A stretch of DNA of 17,510 nt from assembly GCA_946480605.1 (NCBI GenBank), contig CAMLKW010000075.1, positions 1-17,510 of the forward strand. Direction: 5' to 3'. This DNA is from an uncultured Roseateles sp. (GTDB lineage Bacteria; Pseudomonadota; Gammaproteobacteria; Burkholderiales; Burkholderiaceae). The position numbers and the translations under genes are program-made. Of the stretch, positions 8,167-14,960 are shown piece after piece. Numbering within the stretch: position 1 is the stretch's first letter; every line of letters begins with the position of its first letter. A model generated the notes under the pieces. That model was not told the origin of the DNA. It did no database searches and was given only the letters and a program-made list of their open reading frames with translations.

Positions 8167-8393
8167 CCCCGCCACGCCTGGCCGAGCTGCCCGAGAACAT
8201 CCGGCGCGAGTTGCCCCGGCTGGCAATCAGCGGCTCGGTCTACTCGGAGGATCCAGCCGGCCGCTTCGTCATCATCAATGGCGAAGTGCAGCGCGAGGGC
8301 GCCAAGCTGGGCCCTGACCTGCTGCTGGAGCAGATCGGCCCGCGCGAGCTGGTGCTGCGCTTCCGCGGCCAGCGCTTCAGGCAGCCGGTGCAG
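8166..8393 (+). pseudogene. gspB C-terminal domain fragment (type II secretion)
   Basis: This frame reads PPRLAELPENIRRELPRLAI, SGSVYSEDPAGRFVIINGEV, then QREGAKLGPDLLLEQIGPRE and LVLRFRGQRFRQPVQ. That is the conserved C-terminal domain of GspB/PulB-type proteins: the L-x-x-L-P-x-x-I-R-x-x-L-P lead, the I-S-G-x-V-Y-S-x-x-P core, a hydrophobic strand with I-I-N-G, and a final L-x-F-R-G-x-R-F. The N-terminal cytoplasmic and transmembrane parts and the proline-rich linker are missing. No stop codon ends the domain; the frame runs on antisense into the end of the symporter gene, so the original 3' end is lost too. It is out of frame with the gspA-like piece just upstream. It is not expected to be functional. 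Confidence 0.82.
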
Positions 8394-8397
8394 GCCG

Positions 8398-9909
8398 TCA
8401 GGCCCGCGCCGGCACCTCGGTGCCCTGCGGGGCCAGCTTGTTGTTGCCCCAGCACTGCTCGTACTTCCAGCCGGTCAGCTCCTCGGCCACGGCGCGGGCC
8501 TCGGGCGGCGCATCGGCGATGCTGCCGCCCGCCTTGACGCGCGCGATCTCCTTCAGCAGCACCGCATGGTTCTTGCGGTCCAGCTTCATCTGGTAGGTGT
8601 AGTACACCCCGCCCAGGCCCAGGCCGATCACGCCGAGGGTGAAGATGCCGAGGATGGCGTTGACCGCCGTTTCCGGCTGCGTGGCCTGGCCGGACAGGAA
8701 GCCGAACTGGCCCAGGATCCAGCCCATCGCGAACACGATGGCCGAGCGGGTGATCTTGCCGGCGAAGGTCATCGCGCCGGCATAGATGCCCTCACGGCGC
8801 CGGCCGGTCAGCACTTCATCCACGTCGGCCAGGAAGGTGTAGACCGTCCAGGGGATGTAGTACACGCCGCCCGTGCCCAGGCCGAACACGGCCGTCACGG
8901 CGAACAGCGCGATGACGGTGGTCTCCTTGGACCAGCCCAGGTAATAAAGGCCCGCATAGGCCAGCACGCTGCCGCACACCACCAGCAGCGCAATGCGATA
9001 CGGCCGTGCGAAACCGAACTTGATGCAGAAACCGATGAAAGCCATCGTCGAGATCAGCTGCATCACCGAACTGAAACTGTTCAGATAACCCACCGTGGCC
9101 TTGTCCTGCCCGATGCAGAAAATGATGAAGTAGGTGAAGATCGAGGCAAACAGCCATTCCGCGCCGAAACCCCACAGATACATGCCCAGGTGCTTGCGGA
9201 AAATCTTCAGGTGGAAGGTGGACATCATGTCCGCCACGAGTTTCCTGAGTGCCTTCCACAGGCCGCCGGCACGTTCCTGCACCACCTCGTGCGCCGGCCG
9301 CTCCCAGGATGTGAAGTACAGGGCCGTCATGGCGGCGCACATGATGCCGGCGTAGATGATGCCGGTCAGCAGGAAGGGCACGGCCGATTCCTTGCTGTAG
9401 ATCAGGAACAGCTGGGCCGGGATGAAGGCGGCCAGGAAGTTGGCCGCCTTGCCGAACATGGCCTTGGAACCCGTCAGCTTGGTACGCACCGAGAAATCGT
9501 CGGTCATCTCGGTGGCCAGGGTTTCATACGGCACCATGATCATCGTGTACACCAGCTCGAACAGGATGTACATGCTCAGGTAATACCAGAACCCGAAACC
9601 CTCCACCCACATCAGCGGATACAGCAGCACGGCGGGTATGCCGAGCAGGATGAAAAACCGCCGCCGCCCGAATTTCCGGCCCAGCCGCGTGTTGTAGAAG
9701 TTGTCGCTGATATACCCAATGATCGGGTTGCTGATGGCATCGACGATGTTGGCGATCGCGAAGATCGTGGCCGCCTCGACCACCGTCAGGCCGCAGAAGG
9801 TCGTGTAGAAATAGAGCAGCCAGGCCGACGCGATGGCCAGGGCGCCGCTGCCCAGCAGGTTCGCACTGCCGTAGGCCAGCGTGTGCTTCATCGTGATCGG
9901 TCTGCTCAT
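8398..9909 (-). CDS. GPH-family (MelB-like) sugar:cation symporter, MFS superfamily
   Basis: The 503-residue product has about 12 hydrophobic segments typical of glycoside-pentoside-hexuronide:cation symporters in the inner membrane. It begins MKHTLAYGSANLLGSGALAI, and the family signature near TM2 reads NIVDAISNPIIGYISDN followed by RLGRKFGRRRFFILLG. Asp57 of the D-A-x-x-D-P motif is kept, but the second acid is Asn61. Segments GVYYIPWTVYTFLADVDEVL and RREGIYAGAMTFAGKITRSA are also family-like. The C-terminus (ELTGWKYEQCWGNNK) is an extra soluble tail. ATG at 9909 is preferred, though Met7 is possible. An operator-like inverted repeat lies 18-42 bases upstream. Parts of the gene look less G+C-rich than its neighbours (line 9121-9180 counts 50%). 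The substrate is unknown; a plant-derived oligosaccharide is a guess from the GH74 gene nearby. Confidence 0.9.
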   Translation of the reverse strand: MSRPITMKHTLAYGSANLLGSGALAIASAWLLYFYTTFCGLTVVEAATIFAIANIVDAISNPIIGYISDNFYNTRLGRKFGRRRFFILLGIPAVLLYPLMWVEGFGFWYYLSMYILFELVYTMIMVPYETLATEMTDDFSVRTKLTGSKAMFGKAANFLAAFIPAQLFLIYSKESAVPFLLTGIIYAGIMCAAMTALYFTSWERPAHEVVQERAGGLWKALRKLVADMMSTFHLKIFRKHLGMYLWGFGAEWLFASIFTYFIIFCIGQDKATVGYLNSFSSVMQLISTMAFIGFCIKFGFARPYRIALLVVCGSVLAYAGLYYLGWSKETTVIALFAVTAVFGLGTGGVYYIPWTVYTFLADVDEVLTGRRREGIYAGAMTFAGKITRSAIVFAMGWILGQFGFLSGQATQPETAVNAILGIFTLGVIGLGLGGVYYTYQMKLDRKNHAVLLKEIARVKAGGSIADAPPEARAVAEELTGWKYEQCWGNNKLAPQGTEVPARA

Positions 9910-9926
9910 GTCTCGCTGCTCTTTCT

Positions 9927-9951
9927 AAAAATGGACGGCCGTTCCATTTTT
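9927..9951 (-). promoter_or_regulatory. Operator-like inverted repeat upstream of the symporter
   Basis: AAAAATGGA (9927-9935) and TCCATTTTT (9943-9951) are perfect 9-base arms around a 7-base spacer that contains the self-complementary CGGCCG. The element starts 18 bases before the symporter ATG. A second copy of its GCCGTTCC core (9938-9945) occurs at 9960-9967, exactly 22 bases away. The ATGGAACGG half resembles operators of TetR-type repressors, but the regulator is not in the window. Confidence 0.6.
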
Positions 9952-10055
9952 TGCGGCCTGCCGTTCCGGCAAATAAGTATCCCACTTCCGCCCATCTTGG
10001 AACCTGCCGGGAACCCTGGGCAGATGGGCTCCGACGAGGCCGGCTCGACCCGTTC

Positions 10056-11081
10056 TCAACGACGCTTGAGTGCTCGCTTGCGGTCGTACATCTGCTGGTC
10101 GCTGCGCTGAAGCAGCGACAACAGGGAATCCCCGTCGCGCGACCGGGCGGCGCCCACACTGATGGAGACCTCCAAGCCTGGGGCGAGCGACGTCCAATCG
10201 AAGCCCTCAACCGCGGCTTCCAGTTGGCGGGACACGCGCAGGACCTGGGCTTCATCGGCAGCGGCCTGCAACAGGACGACAAACTCATCACCTGCGAGCC
10301 TGGCCGGGAAGTCGCCCTCCGCCGCGCACTGCCGAAGCAGGCTGCCGATCTCGCGAAGCACGGCATCGCCGGTGTTGTGCGAGAACGTATCGTTGATCCA
10401 CTTGAATCGATTGACGTCGATCATCAACAGGCAGAAGCGCCGTGGCGTGCGCGCCGGCTTCAACAGATCGTTCACCCGCTCCTCAAAGCTGCGGCGGTTG
10501 GGCAGCCCCGTCAGCTGGTCTTCCATCGCCATCCGCCGAAATGTTTGCGCACGGACCTCGATGATCGCGGCCTCCCGCGCCTTCGCCGCATGCCGGGTCC
10601 AGCCACGAAGGGCAAAGATCAGCACCGCCACGAACACCAGCAACTCCAGCCCGAGGTGGTCGGGTTGGGCAAAGGCCACCAGCAGGCCGCGAGGCAGAAG
10701 GAGGGTGGCCTGGTGGACCAGCATGGGCAGCATCAGCGACAGCAGTGCGAACTCCAGCACCAGCAGAGCAACGCTGCCCCACGCGTTCGGCACCCCTGCC
10801 TGCCGCCGCAGCATCGTGACGTAGAGCCCCGCGTAGATGGCAGCCACGCCAACCAAGGTCGCCATGCGAAGCCCATCCCGATCGCCGACGAAATCCAGCC
10901 ATCGCACAAGCAGCACTCCCGTGAACAACGCCATGCCCAACAGGACGACGGTCACCTGCAGCACGGTCTGCAGCAGGGCCCGGGAGGGATGAACTGCCGA
11001 CGACGTGTCCTGGACCAAACGCCTGAATGCCTCTGACGCCGAGCGGCTTGCCTGCGTGAACAAGGTGATGGATCGACTCAT
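10056..11081 (-). CDS. Membrane-anchored GGDEF-domain protein, probable diguanylate cyclase
   Basis: The 341-residue product has about five hydrophobic segments between residues 38 and 162 (for example TVLQVTVVLLGMALFTGVLL and LELLVFVAVLIFAL), a short linker, and a GGDEF domain at about 180-335. Domain motifs are AMEDQLTGLPNRRSF, LLMIDVNRFKWINDTFSHNT, GDAVLREIGSLL, RLAGDEFVVLL and VSISVGAA. The active-site loop reads AGDEF (263-267) instead of GGDEF, a variant found in some active cyclases. The inhibitory I-site R-x-x-D is AEGD (254-257), so its Arg is missing. If active it would make cyclic di-GMP from two GTP without the usual feedback. The N-terminal region is an unclassified membrane sensor. 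It stands alone, divergent from the GH74 gene across 198 bases. Confidence 0.92.
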   Translation of the reverse strand: MSRSITLFTQASRSASEAFRRLVQDTSSAVHPSRALLQTVLQVTVVLLGMALFTGVLLVRWLDFVGDRDGLRMATLVGVAAIYAGLYVTMLRRQAGVPNAWGSVALLVLEFALLSLMLPMLVHQATLLLPRGLLVAFAQPDHLGLELLVFVAVLIFALRGWTRHAAKAREAAIIEVRAQTFRRMAMEDQLTGLPNRRSFEERVNDLLKPARTPRRFCLLMIDVNRFKWINDTFSHNTGDAVLREIGSLLRQCAAEGDFPARLAGDEFVVLLQAAADEAQVLRVSRQLEAAVEGFDWTSLAPGLEVSISVGAARSRDGDSLLSLLQRSDQQMYDRKRALKRR

Positions 11082-11219
11082 GCCGAAATTCTCGAACTGC
11101 GATCCACCCGTCCAAGTCCGCGAAACGCGAAGTACGACACGAATGCGCGATGGGCTGCGCCTCGCGCACTTGCCGCGGCTCCCGCCCCAACCACAGCCGG
11201 TTTCCGCGGGTTTGCCTTA

Positions 11220-11240
11220 TTTGTTCGCCACGCGAACAAA
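11220..11240 (+). promoter_or_regulatory. Perfect 9+9 palindrome upstream of the GH74 gene
   Basis: TTTGTTCGC (11220-11228) and GCGAACAAA (11232-11240) are exact reverse complements around CAC. The centre is 50 bases before the chosen start of the glycoside hydrolase, in the divergent spacer shared with the GGDEF gene. The GTTCG...CGAAC layout recalls operators of IclR-type regulators; that link is inference. A hairpin role is possible but less likely because no T run follows. Confidence 0.6.
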
Positions 11241-11279
11241 CTAGCATGCCGGCACTCGAACAAGACGGTGCCGACAGAC

Positions 11280-13541
11280 ATGAACACCCTCAAGCCCCTG
11301 CTGGGGGCGCTGCTGGCGCTGGCCAGCGCCGCCGCCGTGGCGCAAGCCCCGGCCGCCACGCGCTACGACTGGAAACCCGTCCAGATCGTCGGCGGCGGTT
11401 TCGTGGACGGCATCGTCTTCCACCCCGCCACGCCGGGCCTGGCCTACGCCCGCACCGACATGGGCGGCGCCTACCGCCGCGACTCGGCCACCGGCCGCTG
11501 GCAGCCGCTGCTGGACTGGCTGCCGCTGGCCGACGTGAACCTGATGGGCGTCGAGAGCCTGGCGGTGGACCCCAACGACGCCGACGCCGTCTACCTGGCC
11601 TGCGGCACCTACACCAGCCCCGCCACGCCCAACGGCGCGCTGCTGCGCTCGGCGGACCGCGGCAAGACCTTCCAGCGCGTGGACCTGCCCTTCAAGCTGG
11701 GCGCCAACGAAGGCGGGCGCGGCAACGGCGAGCGGCTGATGGTGGACCCGAGCGACGGCCGCGTGCTCTATCTGGGCACCCGCCACGCCGGCCTGTGGCG
11801 CAGCACCGACCGCGCCGCGAGCTGGCAGCGCGTGGACGCCTTCCCCGACGCCGCCTGGCGCCGCGACGCGTCGGACGGCCCGCCCCCATCCTGGGGCGGC
11901 AGCGACGGCAAGGCCACGATCAACTTCATCGTCTTCGACCCCGCCAGCGGCACGCGCGGCCAGCCCAGCCGCACGCTCTACGCGGGCGTGTCCGTCGTCG
12001 GCCGGCCCGGCCTGTGGCGCAGCACGGACGCCGGCGCCAGCTGGCAGCCCGTGCCCGGCGGCCCCCCCGCACACCGCCCCATGCGCGCCGCGCTGGCCAG
12101 CGACGGCAAGCTCTACATCGCCTACGCCAGCGAACCCGGCCCGCACCGCATGAAGGACGGCAGCGTCTGGCGGCTGGACCCGCGCAGCGGCAGCTGGACC
12201 GACATCACGCCGGCCCGGCCGAGCGCCACCGACCCCTTCGGCTACGCCACCGTCGCCGTGGACCCGCGCGACCCGCAGCGTCTGCTGGCCAGCACCGCCG
12301 GCCGCGGCCGGGGCGACGAGCTGTTCCGCAGCACCGACGCCGGTGCGACGTGGACGCCGCTGTTCACCACGGCGAAGTTCGACGCCTCGGCCGCGCCCTA
12401 CGTGGCCGACACCCACCTGCACTGGCTCTACGACGTCAAGATCAACCCCGCCAACCCCGACCACGCCATCTTCACGACCGGCTACGGCGGCTGGGAGACG
12501 CTGGACCTGCGCAGCGCCGATGCCGGCAAGCCCACGACCTGGCGCGTCATGAGCACGGGCATCGAAGAGACCGTCGCGCTGGCGCTGCACAGCCCCACGA
12601 AGGGCGTGCCGCTGGTGACGGCCATCGGCGACTACTCCGGCTTCGTGCACGCCGCCCTCGACACCCCCGCGCCCGGCAACCCAAAGCCGCCCTTTTTCGG
12701 CAACACCCACGACGTGACAGGCGCCGAGGCCGCGCCCGAGGTCATGGTGCGCATCGGCAAGGCGCGCGTCGGCAGCAACCTCGGCTACTCACTCGACGGC
12801 GGCAAGACCTGGCACAACGCCGCCAGCGCGCCCGACCCCAAGTCCAGCGACGGCTTCGTCGCCGTGTCGGCCGACGGCCGCGCCTGGGTGTGGGCGCCCA
12901 AAGGCCAGCAGCCCCACGTCAGCCACGACCGCGGCGACACCTGGACGCCCGTCAAGGGCCTGCCCGCCGGCACCCGCGTGGTGGCCGACCGCGTGAACCC
13001 CAGGCGCTTCCACGCGATGGCGCTGTTCGACGACCGGCTGTTCGGCAGCGACGACGCCGGCCTCACGTTCAGCGCCCGCCCGCTGGCGCTGCCGGACGGC
13101 CCGGCCACGCGGCCCGCCGCGGGCGTGCACAACCACAGCAACCGCGGCGACGACCGCGGCGGCCAGGACCGGCTGTACGCGGCGCCCGGCCGCGAGGGCG
13201 GGCTGTGGCTGGCGGCCTTCCACGGCTTGTACCGCGGCGGCGACGGCCAGGCGATGCAGCGCCTGCCTGCCGTGTCGCAGATCCACGCCTTCGGCTTCGG
13301 CCGCGCGGCGCCGGGGTCGTCGGACCCGGCGCTCTACCTCGTCGGCACCGTCGCCGGCCAATACGGCATCTTCCGCTCCACGGACGGCGGCAAGCAGTGG
13401 CAGCGCATCAACGACGACACCCGCCAGTGGGGGCTGATCCTGCAGATCAGCGGCGACCCCAAGGTGTTCGGCCGCGTCTACGTCGGCACGCACGGGCGCG
13501 GCGTGCTCTACGGCGACCCGCGCTCCAGCGCCAGCCGCTGA
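11280..13541 (+). CDS. Secreted GH74-type glycoside hydrolase (xyloglucanase-like twin beta-propeller)
   Basis: The 753-residue product starts with a signal peptide (MNTLKPLLGALLALASAAAV then AQA). The mature part opens with the GH74 pattern YDWKPVQIVGGGFVDGIVFH and YARTDMGGAYR, and later has MSTGIEETVALALHSP followed by TAIGDYSGFVH. Asp60 (ARTDMGG) and Asp451 (GDYSGF) fit the two catalytic aspartates of GH74 endo-xyloglucanases by motif and by their distance. At least eight Asp-box blades are visible, such as WRSTDAGASW, FRSTDAGATW, YSLDGGKTW and FRSTDGGKQW. These enzymes cut the beta-1,4-glucan backbone of xyloglucan. An in-frame GTG at 11268 is possible, but ATG 11280 begins the signal peptide directly. 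The palindrome at 11220-11240 probably controls it. Its end overlaps the convergent C13 peptidase gene by 34 bases. No carbohydrate-binding module is seen. Confidence 0.88.
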   Translation: MNTLKPLLGALLALASAAAVAQAPAATRYDWKPVQIVGGGFVDGIVFHPATPGLAYARTDMGGAYRRDSATGRWQPLLDWLPLADVNLMGVESLAVDPNDADAVYLACGTYTSPATPNGALLRSADRGKTFQRVDLPFKLGANEGGRGNGERLMVDPSDGRVLYLGTRHAGLWRSTDRAASWQRVDAFPDAAWRRDASDGPPPSWGGSDGKATINFIVFDPASGTRGQPSRTLYAGVSVVGRPGLWRSTDAGASWQPVPGGPPAHRPMRAALASDGKLYIAYASEPGPHRMKDGSVWRLDPRSGSWTDITPARPSATDPFGYATVAVDPRDPQRLLASTAGRGRGDELFRSTDAGATWTPLFTTAKFDASAAPYVADTHLHWLYDVKINPANPDHAIFTTGYGGWETLDLRSADAGKPTTWRVMSTGIEETVALALHSPTKGVPLVTAIGDYSGFVHAALDTPAPGNPKPPFFGNTHDVTGAEAAPEVMVRIGKARVGSNLGYSLDGGKTWHNAASAPDPKSSDGFVAVSADGRAWVWAPKGQQPHVSHDRGDTWTPVKGLPAGTRVVADRVNPRRFHAMALFDDRLFGSDDAGLTFSARPLALPDGPATRPAAGVHNHSNRGDDRGGQDRLYAAPGREGGLWLAAFHGLYRGGDGQAMQRLPAVSQIHAFGFGRAAPGSSDPALYLVGTVAGQYGIFRSTDGGKQWQRINDDTRQWGLILQISGDPKVFGRVYVGTHGRGVLYGDPRSSASR

Positions 13542-14917
13542 AGCACCGCGCGCACGCCCGCGCCCTCGCGGATCTGCGGGTTGGAGTAGCCGTCGCTCTT
13601 GCCGGCCTGCTGCTCGCGCACCTCGATGAGCCGGCGCGCGGCGGCGTGGGCCTCGGTGAAGGACCAGGTCTTGCGCAGCGCCTCCTCGTACATCGCACGG
13701 CCGAAGAAGGTCAGCTCCGAGCGCCGGCCGCAGCCGTAGGAGGTGTGGTCGGCGTCCGCCGCCGTCATCACCAGCGTGCCGTCGCCGGCCAGCGGCTCTA
13801 TCCAGCTGCCCGAATAGCAGGCCGACACGGAGATCACGCGCCAGCGCACGCCGGCCTCGTCCAGCCAGCGTTTCAACAGGCCGGGCGTCATCGGCTCGCT
13901 GTGCAGCGGCGAGGTGTCGGCGGCCAGCCGGCCATCGGCGCCGCCGTGCGACGTGAGGTGCAGAAACAGCAGGTCGCGCTCGCGGTCCATGACAGCGGCG
14001 GCATGGGCGATGGCCCGGTGCAGGTTGCGTGGCGTGGCCCAGGGCAGCGTCGTGACCGTCGCCGGGTTGGCCACCAGTTCCACGGTGCGGCCGCTCGCGC
14101 CGAAGCGCTCGCCCAGGGTCCTGGCCACCACGGCGCTCTCGCGCATGAAGACGTTCTCCGCCGCGTAGGGCGCATAGGTCAGCGCATAGACGTTGACCCG
14201 CCCGGGCTGCGGCGGCTGCACGGCGGCCAGCGCGTCGCGGATGAGCCGCGCCTGAGTGTCCAGGATGTTCTCGCTCAGCGGCAGGCCCGCGTAGGCGTCC
14301 GGGTCGGCCGGCGGCTCGGACCACCAGAACAGCGGCGGCGCCAGCCAGCCCTGCAGCAGCAGCGGCACGGGTGCCAGCAGCAGCACCGCCCAGCGCGCCA
14401 GCCGTGTGCCGGCCACGCGCCACAGCAGCACCAGCAGCGCCAACCCGGCCCAGGCCAGTGGCAGCAGCAAGACCAGCCATTGCAGCGTTTCGGGCCAGGC
14501 TTCCTGCGGCCCCGACAGGCGCAGCAAGGCCAGCATCGCGCCACCGGCAACGACGCCCAGCACCAGCCCGGCCGAGCAGGCCAGCGCGAACAGCGTGGCC
14601 GCCGCAGGCGCCAGCGCGGGCGCCGAGCGCGCGACCAGCCAGCACAGCCAGGCCGTGAGCGCCAGCGCGGCCCAGCCGCCCAGCCAGAACCCGCTCCAGA
14701 CCGGGCTGGGGCTGCCTTCGGTCGTCGCACGCTGCAGCAGGAACGCAAGCGCGTAACCGGCCGCGACCAGCCGCGCCAGCGTTGCGGGGCGAGCCTCCAG
14801 GCCCTGCCAGCACGGCGGCCTCAGGGCCAGCACGCGCGCGCCCTCGCCCAGCCAGGCGGTGCCGCCCCGGGCGGGCTCGGCCGCGCGCACCGTCGGCGCC
14901 TCCAGGTCCTCATCCAT
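13508..14917 (-). CDS. Membrane-anchored C13 (legumain-like) cysteine peptidase
   Basis: The product has 469 residues from ATG 14917, chosen because GGGAG (14926-14930) sits 8 bases upstream; ATG 14941 would add 8 residues without a Shine-Dalgarno. The N-terminal half has about five hydrophobic segments (for example TLARLVAAGYALAFLLQ, FWLGGWAALALTAWLCWLVA and TLQWLVLLLPLAWAGLALLV). The C-terminal half, from about residue 215, is a peptidase C13 domain. LLFLHLTSHGGADG carries the catalytic His324 and WRVISVSACYSGSWIEPLAG the Cys367, the H-G/spacer/C arrangement of clan CD caspase-like proteases. VNVYALTYAPYAAENVFMRE precedes it. Legumain relatives cut after Asn or Asp; the bacterial substrate is unknown. 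It lies 43 bases after the winged-helix/TPR gene and probably shares its transcript. Which side of the membrane the peptidase faces cannot be decided here. Confidence 0.87.
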   Translation of the reverse strand: MDEDLEAPTVRAAEPARGGTAWLGEGARVLALRPPCWQGLEARPATLARLVAAGYALAFLLQRATTEGSPSPVWSGFWLGGWAALALTAWLCWLVARSAPALAPAAATLFALACSAGLVLGVVAGGAMLALLRLSGPQEAWPETLQWLVLLLPLAWAGLALLVLLWRVAGTRLARWAVLLLAPVPLLLQGWLAPPLFWWSEPPADPDAYAGLPLSENILDTQARLIRDALAAVQPPQPGRVNVYALTYAPYAAENVFMRESAVVARTLGERFGASGRTVELVANPATVTTLPWATPRNLHRAIAHAAAVMDRERDLLFLHLTSHGGADGRLAADTSPLHSEPMTPGLLKRWLDEAGVRWRVISVSACYSGSWIEPLAGDGTLVMTAADADHTSYGCGRRSELTFFGRAMYEEALRKTWSFTEAHAAARRLIEVREQQAGKSDGYSNPQIREGAGVRAVLQRLALERGSP

Positions 14918-14960
14918 GCCCGCATCTCCCATGCCGGGCATGGTATCGGCCGATGCCGGC

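Larger units (their letters stand above)
7799..8397. other. Gene-debris region between phosphatase and symporter
   Basis: About 600 bases hold no intact gene. I see three fragments side by side: a minus-strand C-terminal piece (7817 to about 8074), a plus-strand piece resembling the GspA C-terminus (8062-8166), and a plus-strand GspB C-terminus (8166-8393). None has its own plausible start, and the fragments change frame or strand at each junction, as expected for repeated deletions. Confidence 0.75.

Noticed and set aside
7627..10110. Very long plus-strand open frame through the debris and symporter regions
   Set aside because: It runs antisense to the symporter and has no domain except the short gspA-like piece, which is better explained as a remnant.
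14945..14954. ATCGGCCGAT palindrome between the regulator and peptidase genes
   Set aside because: Only 10 bases and G+C-rich; too short to call an operator without other copies.
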